Part shown: piece after piece, positions 8,158 through 16,333 of the stretch
Numbering within the stretch: the stretch's first letter is position 1
Layout: every line of letters begins with the position of its first letter
NCBI RefSeq assembly: GCF_020169415.1
Contig: NZ_JAIULG010000006.1
Span: 57,733 to 121,732, forward strand
DNA length: 64,000 nt
Direction: 5' to 3'
From: Tsukamurella sp. M9C
GTDB lineage: Bacteria > Actinomycetota > Actinomycetes > Mycobacteriales > Mycobacteriaceae
The notes under the pieces: model-generated
Databases searched by the model: none
The model's input: the letters and a program-made list of their open reading frames with translations, nothing else
What the model was told of the DNA's origin: nothing
Made by a program: the position numbers and the translations under genes

Positions 8158-8970
8158 ATGGACCTGCTGATCGGCCTGATCGCCGTCGCGCTCCTCTGGG
8201 CGGCCGTCGGGAACGTCCGGCGCGCCGGGCCCGGATCGGGGTGGATGCTCCGCTGGGCCCGGTACGCGCGGGCGTGGGTCGTGGCGAGCCCGGTCGCGGC
8301 GGTGCTGTGGCTCGTCGTGACGGTCAACGCCGTGATGCTGCTCGGCCTGCCGGACCGCCTGGCGGACCAGGTCCTGCAGGTGCACAGCACCAATCTCGAC
8401 CGGTTCGGCACCCACCCACTGCAGGCGCTCATCACCTCCGCGCTGTGGATCGAGCCCGTCGACATCGTCTTCGCGACGCTGATGACGGTGCTCGTCCTCG
8501 GTCCGGCCGAGCGCTGGCTGGGGCACATCGGGATGCCCCTGATCTACTTCGCGGGCAGCGCGACCGCATCGCTGATCTCGGTGCTGTCGGCGAACCGCCT
8601 ACTGGCGCACGGGATCATCACCGACGACCTCGACCTGCGCGGCATGATCGACGTCGGCGTCAGCTACGGCAGCCTGTGCGTGCTCGGACTGCTCGTCTAC
8701 CGCATACCGTCGTGGCGCTGGCGGCTCGCCGCGATGCTCGCCCTGCCCGTCCTGGTGCGGCTCACGCTGCCCTTCTTCGGCATGTACTCGACGCTCGGCC
8801 ACCTGCGCGCCGTGCTGCTGGGCTACCTGCTGTGGCCGGTCACCCGCATCCCCGCCGTCCGCCGCCGCGCCGCGGACTGGACCTGGCGGTTCCATCCCGC
8901 CGCACCGGGTAGCCCCGCCCAGTCCGGCGGGCCCGGCGGGCCCGGCGGGGAGACCGTCACCACACCGTGA
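8158..8970 (+). CDS. Rhomboid-like integral membrane protein
   Basis: 270 aa with about six hydrophobic segments (for example 3-16, 42-61, 93-112, 127-144, 163-178, 190-207) and a Pro/Gly-rich cytosolic tail. The layout recalls rhomboid proteases, but the expected GxSG serine motif is replaced by GVSYGS, so it may be a non-catalytic rhomboid-like protein. There is no convincing Shine-Dalgarno before ATG 8158, and leaderless or coupled expression is possible. Its last 14 bp overlap the 3' end of the convergent M13 peptidase gene. Confidence 0.65.
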   Translation: MDLLIGLIAVALLWAAVGNVRRAGPGSGWMLRWARYARAWVVASPVAAVLWLVVTVNAVMLLGLPDRLADQVLQVHSTNLDRFGTHPLQALITSALWIEPVDIVFATLMTVLVLGPAERWLGHIGMPLIYFAGSATASLISVLSANRLLAHGIITDDLDLRGMIDVGVSYGSLCVLGLLVYRIPSWRWRLAAMLALPVLVRLTLPFFGMYSTLGHLRAVLLGYLLWPVTRIPAVRRRAADWTWRFHPAAPGSPAQSGGPGGPGGETVTTP

Positions 8971-11176
8971 CGCGGTCCCGCGGCTCCAGCCACTCCTTGT
9001 CGCCGGGCTTGACGCCGAAGGTCTCGACGAAGGCGCTCACGTTCTTGACCACCTGATTCGCGCGGAACTCGTTCGGCGCGTGCGGGTCCGTCGCCAACGA
9101 CTGGATCGCGGAGGCCTCCCGCGCCTTGTTCCGCCAGATCCGGCCCCAGCTCAGGAACAGCGGCGTGAGGTCCGGGTCGGCCCCCTCCCCCGCGCTCGGC
9201 ACGGCGCTCGCGCTCGGCCCGGCCGACGGTGCCCCGCTCGCCTGCACGGCCCCCTCGGTCCCGGCGTCGCGGTTGGTGACGGCGATCCGGTAGGCGGCGA
9301 TGGCGATGGACAGGCCGCCGAGGTCCGCGAGGTTCTCCCCCACCGTGAGACCGCCGTTGACCTTGTTGGTCGGCGGCAGCCCGGCGGGGACCAGCGCGTC
9401 GTACTGCGCGATGAGCGCCTTGGTGCGCTTGTCGAACTCGGCCCGGTCGGCCGGCTCCCACCAGTCCTTGAGGTTGCCGTCGCCGTCGTACTTCGCGCCC
9501 TGGTCGTCGAAGGCGTGGCCGATCTCGTGGCCGATCACGGCGCCGATTCCGCCGTAGTTGACCGCGGCCTGCGCGTCGGGCGAGAAGAAGGGCGACTGCA
9601 GGATCGCCGCCGGGAAGACGATCTCGTTCATGCCGGGGTTGTAGTAGGCGTTCACCGTCTGCGGCGTCATCAGCCACTCGCCCTTGTCCACCGGCTTGGC
9701 GAGTTTCGCCAGCTGGTAGGCGTTCTCGAACTCGCCCGAGGCGCGCACGTTGGCGACGATCGACTTCCCGTCGGTCTTGAGGTCGCCGTAGTCGCGCCAC
9801 TGGTCGGGGTAGCCGATCTTAGTGCGGATCTTCTCCAGCTTGGCGGCGGCGGCCCGCCGGGTGGCGGGGGTCATCCAGTCCAGGTCCTCGAAGCTGGCGC
9901 GGTAGGCGCTGCGGAGGTTGTTCACGAGCTGCTCGGCCTGCTGCTTGGCGTCGGCCTTGAAATGCTTCGCGACGTACAGCTTCCCGAGCGCCTCCCCGAG
10001 GGCGCCCTCGACCACGGCCACGCCGCGCTTCCAGCGATCGCGCTGCTGCTCGACCCCGCTGAGGGTCTTCGAGTAGAACTCGAAGTTGGCCGTGGCGAAG
10101 GGCTCGGAGAGATACGCGGCGTAGGCCCGCACCACCTGGATCCGCGCGTGATCCTTGAGGGTGTTCAGGTCGGTGTCCGCCCACAGCTTCGCCGCGGCGG
10201 TGAGGAAGCTCGGCTGCGAGACCACGACGTTCTTGGCGTCGTCGGCCTTGATGCCCACGGCCTTCTGCCAGCGGTCCCAGTCGTAGCCGGGCGCCAGCTT
10301 CGCGAGCTCGGCCCACGGGTACGGGTTGTAGGTCGCCGTCGCGTCGCGCGAGCGCACGCGGTCCCAATGTCCCTTCGCCACCGACGATTCGAAGGCCAGC
10401 ACGCGGGCCGCGACGCCCGGCGCGTCGGCCAGGCCGGCGAGCGAGGCCGTCTTCTCCAGGTACGCGCGGTACTCGTCGCGCACCTCGGCGTACTTCGGAT
10501 CGCGGTAGTAGGCCTCGTCCGGCAGGCCGATACCCGACTGCAGCAGGCTGAGCACGTACTTCGACGAGTCCTTCTGATCCGTGTCGACGTAGAAACCGAC
10601 CAGGCCGCTCACGCCCTGCTTCTGGTGAGTGCCGATGACGTCGAGCAGGGCCGCCTTGTCGGCCGCCGTGTCGATCGCGTCGAGATCGGGCTTGATCGGG
10701 TCCGCGCCCTCCCGGTCGACGCGGGCGGTGTCCATGAAGGAGTCGTAGACGTCGCGGATCTTCGCCTCATTGCTCCGGGTTCGCGGATCCTTGATGCCCT
10801 CGATGATGGCCTTGAGCTGGTCCAGCGCACGATCCGACAGCTCGGTGAAGGTGTTGAACGAGGCCTTGTCCGCGGGGATCCGGTAGCCGTCGGCCCAGGC
10901 GCCGTTGACGTGGCGGAACAGGTCGTCCTGCACGCGCACGCCGGGCGCCGCGCCGCTCAGGTCGGGCCCCGTCAGCGGCCGCGCCGGCTTCGCGGAGGAG
11001 GACGGCGATCCACCGCCGGGCCCCGATACGCCGCAGGCCGCGAGGACCGCGGTGCCCGCGAGCACGCCGAAGCCGGCGAGGAACCGCCGGCGGTCGAGCC
11101 CGCCCGACGGTGCGCCGAACGGGTCGCGATCGGGGCGGGGCGAGTGGGCGGACGAATGGGGGTCACCGGTCTGCAT
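8957..11176 (-). CDS. M13 (neprilysin/ZmpI-like) zinc metallopeptidase, Tat-exported lipoprotein
   Basis: 739 aa. A twin-arginine leader (RRR at 29-31) is followed by a hydrophobic stretch and lipobox LAAC with Cys48, so the protein should be exported folded and lipid-anchored. The M13 body holds HEIGH near residue 546 (zinc site) and ENLADLGG downstream (third zinc ligand Glu). It is longer than M. tuberculosis ZmpI (about 660 aa) because of the leader and an Ala/Ser/Gly/Pro-rich insert around residue 640. The C-terminus DRVTVW replaces the CxVW ending of vertebrate members. Likely cleaves extracytoplasmic peptides. Confidence 0.93.
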   Translation of the reverse strand: MQTGDPHSSAHSPRPDRDPFGAPSGGLDRRRFLAGFGVLAGTAVLAACGVSGPGGGSPSSSAKPARPLTGPDLSGAAPGVRVQDDLFRHVNGAWADGYRIPADKASFNTFTELSDRALDQLKAIIEGIKDPRTRSNEAKIRDVYDSFMDTARVDREGADPIKPDLDAIDTAADKAALLDVIGTHQKQGVSGLVGFYVDTDQKDSSKYVLSLLQSGIGLPDEAYYRDPKYAEVRDEYRAYLEKTASLAGLADAPGVAARVLAFESSVAKGHWDRVRSRDATATYNPYPWAELAKLAPGYDWDRWQKAVGIKADDAKNVVVSQPSFLTAAAKLWADTDLNTLKDHARIQVVRAYAAYLSEPFATANFEFYSKTLSGVEQQRDRWKRGVAVVEGALGEALGKLYVAKHFKADAKQQAEQLVNNLRSAYRASFEDLDWMTPATRRAAAAKLEKIRTKIGYPDQWRDYGDLKTDGKSIVANVRASGEFENAYQLAKLAKPVDKGEWLMTPQTVNAYYNPGMNEIVFPAAILQSPFFSPDAQAAVNYGGIGAVIGHEIGHAFDDQGAKYDGDGNLKDWWEPADRAEFDKRTKALIAQYDALVPAGLPPTNKVNGGLTVGENLADLGGLSIAIAAYRIAVTNRDAGTEGAVQASGAPSAGPSASAVPSAGEGADPDLTPLFLSWGRIWRNKAREASAIQSLATDPHAPNEFRANQVVKNVSAFVETFGVKPGDKEWLEPRDRVTVW

Positions 11177-11219
11177 GAACCGAATCTAACCCGATCGGCC
11201 GCCGAGATGGTGCGACACG

Positions 11220-12095
11220 CTAACCACCCGAGTCGGGCGCCGGAGTCCGCCGCGAGGTCAGCGCGATGGCGACCACGACGAGTGCGATGCCGACGGCCTC
11301 GAGCCATCCCGGCCGCTGGCCCAGCATCACGGCGCCCACGCCGGTGGCGGTCACCGGGAGCAGCGCCAGCAGCAGCGCGAACCGCTCCCGCCCGACCCGG
11401 GTGAGCACCACCTGGTCCAGCGCGTACGGGACGACCGAGCTGAGCAGCCCGAGGCCCAGGCCGAGGACCCACACCTCCCAGCTGAGGAAGGCCTCGGGGC
11501 GGCTCACGAGGTCGGGGCCGAGGCCCGGGAGGGCGAGGACCAGCGCGCCGGCGGCCAGGCCGACGCCGAGCCCCTCGATGCCGCCGCCCGCGTCGGCGAC
11601 CCGCTTTCCCAGCACGATGTACGCCGCCCACAGGGCCGCCGCCAGCAGCGCGCAGGCGATGCCGATCGCGCCGCCGGAGCCGAGACCGGCACCGTCGAGG
11701 TTGACGCCCGCGACGCACACCACGCCGACGAGGGCCGCCGCCGCGGCGACCAGATCCACCGCGCGCCGCGAGCCGGCGACCGCCACCGCGATCGGACCGA
11801 GGAACTCGATCGCGACGGCCGTGCCCAGGTCGATGTGGTCGATGGCCTCGTAGAAGGCCATGTTCATCGCGACGGTGACCGTGCCGAACAGGGCGGCGGC
11901 GCGCAGCCGCGCCGGGGTCCAGTCGGCGCGCCGCGGCCGCAGGGCGAGCAACAGGATGAGGCCGGCGCCCGCCCCGCGCAGCCACGCCACCGCGACGGGC
12001 GAGAGCTGTTCGAACAGACCGACGCCCAGGGAGGCGCCGACGTACTGGCTGATCGCCCCGATCACGAACATCGCGGGGATCATCAGCGGCGTCAC
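11220..12095 (-). CDS. EamA/RhtA-type transporter (amino-acid exporter-like)
   Basis: About 291 aa with ten predicted transmembrane helices in two EamA repeats. The segment MNMAFYEAIDHIDLGTAVAIEFLGP is typical of RhtA (threonine/homoserine exporter) relatives. The frame is open to 12161, but GTG 12095 is preferred: AGGG lies 8 nt upstream and the first helix then starts immediately. It ends 43 bp before the peptidase start on the same strand. Substrate unproven. Confidence 0.85.
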   Translation of the reverse strand: MTPLMIPAMFVIGAISQYVGASLGVGLFEQLSPVAVAWLRGAGAGLILLLALRPRRADWTPARLRAAALFGTVTVAMNMAFYEAIDHIDLGTAVAIEFLGPIAVAVAGSRRAVDLVAAAAALVGVVCVAGVNLDGAGLGSGGAIGIACALLAAALWAAYIVLGKRVADAGGGIEGLGVGLAAGALVLALPGLGPDLVSRPEAFLSWEVWVLGLGLGLLSSVVPYALDQVVLTRVGRERFALLLALLPVTATGVGAVMLGQRPGWLEAVGIALVVVAIALTSRRTPAPDSGG

Positions 12096-12197
12096 GCGCC
12101 TCACCCTAGGGGACCGTGCGCCGGCCCCGCATCCGCGTTTCCCCGCCCGAAAGTTGTTCACCCTGGGAGAACATGCCGCCCACCTCCCCGGTGTGGT

Positions 12198-12228
12198 GGA
12201 ACAAATGGGTACCCTCGGACGTATATAG
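12198..12228 (+). promoter_or_regulatory. Candidate promoter of the DUF7455 gene
   Basis: GGAAC (12198-12202) and CGTA (12220-12223) are separated by 17 bp, resembling a mycobacterial SigE/SigH-type promoter, and the run TATATAG (12222-12228) could also serve as a SigA-type -10. The spacing predicts a 5' UTR of about 30 nt before ATG 12264. An inverted repeat TGTTC-N9-GAACA (12155-12173) lies further upstream. The assignment is tentative. Confidence 0.4.
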
Positions 12229-12263
12229 AGATGTAAGAACGGTTCGTGAGGAACGGAGGAGTC

Positions 12264-12479
12264 ATGACCAACACAGTCACTTCAGAGGCCCCTACGGGCG
12301 ATGCCTTCGCTCCCCTGACGGCGTCCGACCGCTGCGATCGCTGTTCGGCGGCCGCCCAGGTCCGGGCCGTACTGCCGTCGGGCTTCGAGCTGCTCTTCTG
12401 CGGCCACCACTTCAGCGAGCACCGCGCGAAGCTGGAGGCGCAGGGCGCCAGCATCACGGGCGAGCCCGTCACGGTCTGA
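12264..12479 (+). CDS. DUF7455 small zinc-ribbon-like protein
   Basis: 71 aa conserved actinobacterial protein. CDRC and CGHHF pairs (Cys/His ligands) suggest a small metal-binding fold; no function is known to me. GGAGGAGTC precedes ATG 12264, which is chosen over the in-frame ATG at 12246. A strong stem-loop follows at 12491-12539. In relatives a homologue is found close to sigA/sigB. Confidence 0.88.
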   Translation: MTNTVTSEAPTGDAFAPLTASDRCDRCSAAAQVRAVLPSGFELLFCGHHFSEHRAKLEAQGASITGEPVTV

Positions 12480-12490
12480 GTACCACCGAC

Positions 12491-12539
12491 GCGACGGCGC
12501 CGTGCACCCGCCCTACTTCCGGGTGCACGGCGCCGTCGC
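12491..12539. terminator. Bidirectional terminator between DUF7455 and helicase genes
   Basis: Perfect 20-bp stem (12491-12510 with 12520-12539) around a 9-nt loop, then GTTTCT on the plus strand. It is placed between two convergent genes, 11 bp from the DUF7455 stop and 34 bp from the helicase stop. Confidence 0.88.
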
Positions 12540-12573
12540 CGTTTCTGCAGGTCGGTGCCCTACCGGCACCCGA

Positions 12574-14265
12574 TCACTTCCAGGTGCGCAGCGCCGCGAT
12601 CCGCTCGCGCAGCTGATCGGCCGACGCCATCGCGGTGACGGGTCCCCCCAGCCTGCTGCGCAGTTCGTTGTGCACCACGCCGTGCGGCTTGCCCGTGCGG
12701 TGGTGATGCATCGCGACCAGCGAATTCAGCTCGCGCCGTAGTGCGGAGAGCTGCGCGCCCGCGGTCGCCCGCTCCTCCACCTGCGCGGGCGCCGCGGGGC
12801 GCTCCACCTCGGCCGACCGGGTGTCCACCTGATCCTTCTGCCGCTGTTTGAGGAGCGCCCGCATCTGCTCGGCGTCCAGCAGCCCCGGTAGCCCCAGGTA
12901 GTCGGCCTCCTCCTCGCTGCCCGCGAAGGTGGCGGTGCCGTACGAGGAGCCGTCGTAGATCAGCTGGTCCAGCTCGGCGTCGGCGTGCAGGGAGACGAAC
13001 GCCTTCTCCTCCTCGCCGGGCTCGTCCTTCTGCTTGTTCGCGTCGATGAGCAGCGCGTCCTCGAGTCCGTCGGACTCGCGGTGCGGCTTGCCGAGCACGT
13101 GGTCGCGCTGCTCCTCCAGCTTCGCGGCGAGATCCAGCAGGACCGGGACCGACGGGAGGAAGACGCTCGCGGTCTCGCCCGGCACGCGCAGTCGCACGAA
13201 ACGGCCGATGGCCTGGGCGAAGAACAGCGGCGTCGAGGCGCTCGTCGCGTACACGCCCACGGCCAGGCGCGGGACGTCGACGCCCTCGGACACCATGCGG
13301 ACGGCGACCATCCACTTGTCCGTGCCCTCGGAGAAGGCGGAGATCCGCTTCGACGCCGTCGGGTCGTCGGACAGCACGACGGTGACCTTCTCGCCGCTGA
13401 TCTCCTCGAGCAGCTCGGCGTAGTCCCGGGCCGTCGTCTGATCGGTGGCGATCACCAGGCCGCCCGCGTCGGGCATCGCGCGACGCAGCTGCTCGAGCCG
13501 CGTGTTCGCGGCGTGCAGCACAGCGGGGATCCAGTCGCCGTGCGGGTCGAGCGCGGTGCGCCAGGCGCGCGCCGTCTGCTCCTTGCTCAGCGGCTCGCCC
13601 AGGCGGGCGGTGAACTCCTCGCCTGCGCTGGTGCGCCAACTCGCCTGCCCGGAGTAGGCCAGGAAGACGACGGGGCGGACGACGCCGTCCGCGAGGGCGT
13701 CCGAGTAGCCGTAGACGTGATCGGCCTTGGACCGCTGGCCGCCGCCGAACTCCGGCTCATACGTGACGAATGGGATGGGGTTGTCGTCGCTGCGGAACGG
13801 GGTACCGGTGAGCGCGAGCCGACGGGTGGCCGGCGCGAAGGCCTCGCGCACGCCTTCGCCCCAGCTCTTGGCGTCGCCGGCGTGATGGATCTCATCGAGG
13901 ATGACGAGCGTCTTGTAGGCCGACGTACGCGCGTGGTGCTTGTACGGATGCATGCCCACCTGGGCGTACGTGATGACCACGCCGTCGAAGTCCGACGAGG
14001 TGCTGCCGCCCGAGTTGGTGAAGTTCGGGTCGAGGTTGATGCCGTTCCGCGAGGCCGCCTCGGCCCACTGGTACTTGAGGTGCTCGGTCGGCGCGACGAC
14101 GGTGATCCGCTCGACGGTGCGGTCGGCCAGCAGCTCGGCGGCGACGCGCAGCGCGAACGTGGTCTTTCCGGCGCCGGGGGTCGCCACGGCGAGGAAGTCC
14201 TGAGGCTTCGAGGTCAGGTACTTCGTGAGCGCACGGCGCTGCCAGACACGAAGTGAAACCGCCAT
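12574..14265 (-). CDS. SF2 DEAD/DEAH-box helicase
   Basis: 563 aa. Motif I TPGAGKTT (Walker A) near the N-terminus, motif II DEIHH (DEIH box), motif III TGTPFR, and motif VI QAIGRFVRLR. The long C-terminal part is charged and includes a helical region of about 150 residues. The family is conserved in Mycobacteriales beside the YihY gene; the nucleic-acid substrate is unknown. The open frame reaches 14691, but ATG 14265 is the natural start because upstream sequence does not resemble the family and overlaps the divergent YihY gene. AGGGG lies 11 nt upstream. Confidence 0.88.
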   Translation of the reverse strand: MAVSLRVWQRRALTKYLTSKPQDFLAVATPGAGKTTFALRVAAELLADRTVERITVVAPTEHLKYQWAEAASRNGINLDPNFTNSGGSTSSDFDGVVITYAQVGMHPYKHHARTSAYKTLVILDEIHHAGDAKSWGEGVREAFAPATRRLALTGTPFRSDDNPIPFVTYEPEFGGGQRSKADHVYGYSDALADGVVRPVVFLAYSGQASWRTSAGEEFTARLGEPLSKEQTARAWRTALDPHGDWIPAVLHAANTRLEQLRRAMPDAGGLVIATDQTTARDYAELLEEISGEKVTVVLSDDPTASKRISAFSEGTDKWMVAVRMVSEGVDVPRLAVGVYATSASTPLFFAQAIGRFVRLRVPGETASVFLPSVPVLLDLAAKLEEQRDHVLGKPHRESDGLEDALLIDANKQKDEPGEEEKAFVSLHADAELDQLIYDGSSYGTATFAGSEEEADYLGLPGLLDAEQMRALLKQRQKDQVDTRSAEVERPAAPAQVEERATAGAQLSALRRELNSLVAMHHHRTGKPHGVVHNELRSRLGGPVTAMASADQLRERIAALRTWK

Positions 14266-14413
14266 CGAGAAACGCACCCCTAAACCGCGAGAGAAGCCCG
14301 TCCGGCGCGAGTCCGCGGCGCGGGCGGGTCGATCGTGAACCCGGAAGCAGTCTACTCGCAACACGCGGCGATCCCGGTTACGGCGTGATCGGCCCCGGTG
14401 CGGAAGACTGAAC

Positions 14414-15718
14414 ATGATGGACGACGCACACGGCACGCCGGGAGGCCGGCAACCGGGCCCGGCGCAGGACGCCGAGCCGCGCGATCCGGGTCCGCACACC
14501 CAGGACCTGGATCGGCCCCGGCGCGCCTCGTTCCCCACGCGCGCGTGGGGCGTCGTCAAGGGCATGCCGCAGGTCCTGTGGCGCACCGTCGTGAAGTCCT
14601 GGGACGATTCGATCGTCGGGCACAGCGCGCAGGCGGCCTTCTGGACCACGCTGTCGCTGGCGCCGCTGCTGCTCGCCCTGATGGGCCTCATCGGTTACGT
14701 GGCGAACTGGTTCGGCCCCGACACCATCGGGGTGATCCACGACCGGCTCATCTCCTTCGGCCTGCGGGTCTTCACGCCCAACGTGGTGGACGAGATCATC
14801 CGGCCGATGGTCGACGGGGTGCTCCAGCAGGGCCGCGGCGACGTGGTCTCGGTGGGCTTCATCCTCGCGCTGTGGGCCGGGTCGTCGGCGCTGTCGTCGT
14901 ACGTGGACTCGATCAGCATGGCGCACGATCAGCACACGGTGCGCAATCCGGTGTACCAGCGGCTGTTCGCGCTGGTGCTCTACCTCGAGTTCCTGGTGAT
15001 CGCGGTGTTCACGCTGCCGCTCGTGGCGCTGGGCCCCAGCTTCATCATCAAGTACATCCCCGCGTCCTGGCACCCCGCGGTCGCCCAGCTGATCGACTTC
15101 GGTTACCTGCCCTTCGTCGTGCTCATGCTGGTCGGCGGCCTCGCGCTGCTCTACCGGCAGGCGCTGCCGCGGCCGCTCCCCTGGTACCGGCACGTGCCGG
15201 GCGCGGCGCTCGCGGCGCTGATCTTCCTCGTCGCCTCGACGGGGCTGCGCGTGTACCTGTCGTTCATCGCGTCGGGGAGCGGCATCTCCTACGGCGCGCT
15301 GGCGACGCCGATCGCCTTCCTGCTGTTCACGTTCTTCCTCGGCTTCGCGGTCATGGTCGGCGCGGAGTTCAACGCCGCGCTGCAGGACCGCTGGCCCGCG
15401 CGCGAGATCCGCACCGATCAGCTGCGGGACTGGGTCGTCGAGCAGATCAAGGAGGCGGGGATCCCCGATCCCGGCAGGGCGGCCGCCGAGGGCCTGCGCC
15501 GCGCGACCGACCCGATCCGCCGGCGCCAGCGGGCGGAGACCGACGAGCCGTCCACCGACACCGAGACGCCGGTGTCCGGCGGGTCGCCCGCCGACGCGCC
15601 GAGTGCCGCGGCGCCGCGGCGCACCGTCGAGACGGACGTCCCGGCGCGGCGCACCGTCGAGCCCGAGGCCCCGCGCGTGCCGCCCGCCCGGCCGCCGCGC
15701 GAGGTGGAGCCGCGGTGA
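14414..15718 (+). CDS. YihY/UPF0761 family inner-membrane protein
   Basis: 434 aa. Six hydrophobic segments between about residues 80 and 325 (including the family-typical GHSAQAAFWTTLSLAPLLLAL) form the YihY/BrkB domain formerly called ribonuclease BN. The soluble C-terminal tail is Pro/Ala/Glu-rich and carries a repeated RRTVE motif. Function unknown; homologous to M. tuberculosis Rv2707. Two adjacent ATG codons (14414, 14417) are possible starts. It converges on the DUF3039 gene with only 4 bp between stops. Confidence 0.88.
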   Translation: MMDDAHGTPGGRQPGPAQDAEPRDPGPHTQDLDRPRRASFPTRAWGVVKGMPQVLWRTVVKSWDDSIVGHSAQAAFWTTLSLAPLLLALMGLIGYVANWFGPDTIGVIHDRLISFGLRVFTPNVVDEIIRPMVDGVLQQGRGDVVSVGFILALWAGSSALSSYVDSISMAHDQHTVRNPVYQRLFALVLYLEFLVIAVFTLPLVALGPSFIIKYIPASWHPAVAQLIDFGYLPFVVLMLVGGLALLYRQALPRPLPWYRHVPGAALAALIFLVASTGLRVYLSFIASGSGISYGALATPIAFLLFTFFLGFAVMVGAEFNAALQDRWPAREIRTDQLRDWVVEQIKEAGIPDPGRAAAEGLRRATDPIRRRQRAETDEPSTDTETPVSGGSPADAPSAAAPRRTVETDVPARRTVEPEAPRVPPARPPREVEPR

Positions 15719-15722
15719 GCGG

Positions 15723-15959
15723 CTACTTCTTCATGCGGTCGTAGATCTTCTTGCACTCGGGGCACACCGGCGAGCCGGGCTTGGCGGACTTGGTGACCGG
15801 GAAGGTCTCGCCGCAGAGCGCGACGACGTAGTTGCCCATCACGGCCGACTCGGCGATCTTGTTCTTCCGCACGTAATGGAAGAACTTGGGGGTGTCGTCG
15901 TCGGTGCCGGTATCGGCGTCGACGTCGACGTCCGGCTTCTCCAGGGTCTTCGTACTCAT
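15723..15959 (-). CDS. DUF3039 protein
   Basis: 78 aa. Acidic N-terminus (about 25 residues) followed by the conserved FHYVRKNKIAES...CGE...CPECKKIYDRM core with three cysteines, which may bind zinc. Found throughout actinobacteria near sigB; role unknown. An alternative ATG three codons upstream (15968) is in frame; ATG 15959 is chosen on family length. It diverges from the DUF3099 gene with 38 bp between starts. Confidence 0.85.
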   Translation of the reverse strand: MSTKTLEKPDVDVDADTGTDDDTPKFFHYVRKNKIAESAVMGNYVVALCGETFPVTKSAKPGSPVCPECKKIYDRMKK

Positions 15960-15997
15960 GACTTTCATTCTGCCAGCCGCAGTGGGACGATCGAAGT

Positions 15998-16333
15998 GTG
16001 GGAAACCAAGGTGAGAACACCTACGTCATCACCGACGCGGAGGACTCGTACGACGAGCAGCACCGGCGGCGCGTCCGCCGCTACCTGATGATCATGGCGA
16101 TCCGCATTCCCGCCCTCGTCATCTCCGCGTGGATCTACTCCGCCACCGGCAACTGGATGATCGCGCTGGCCGTGCTCGGCGGCTCCATCCCCATCCCGTG
16201 GATCGCCGTGATCCGCGCCAACGACCGGCCCAAGAAGCGTAAGGGCGAGCCCGACCGCTTCACCCGCCGCAAGCTGGATCGCCTCGCCCTGCAGGGCCAC
16301 CCGATCACGACCGTCTCGACGCGCGGCGACTAG
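15998..16333 (+). CDS. DUF3099 membrane protein
   Basis: 111 aa with two transmembrane helices (about 30-47 and 51-70), a charged N-terminus and a basic C-terminal tail (RPKKRKGEPDRFTRRK). GTG start at 15998. A conserved actinobacterial protein with a homologue next to M. tuberculosis sigB (Rv2709). The TAG stop (16331-16333) is immediately followed by the GTG of the methyltransferase gene, so the pair is an operon. Confidence 0.88.
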   Translation: MGNQGENTYVITDAEDSYDEQHRRRVRRYLMIMAIRIPALVISAWIYSATGNWMIALAVLGGSIPIPWIAVIRANDRPKKRKGEPDRFTRRKLDRLALQGHPITTVSTRGD

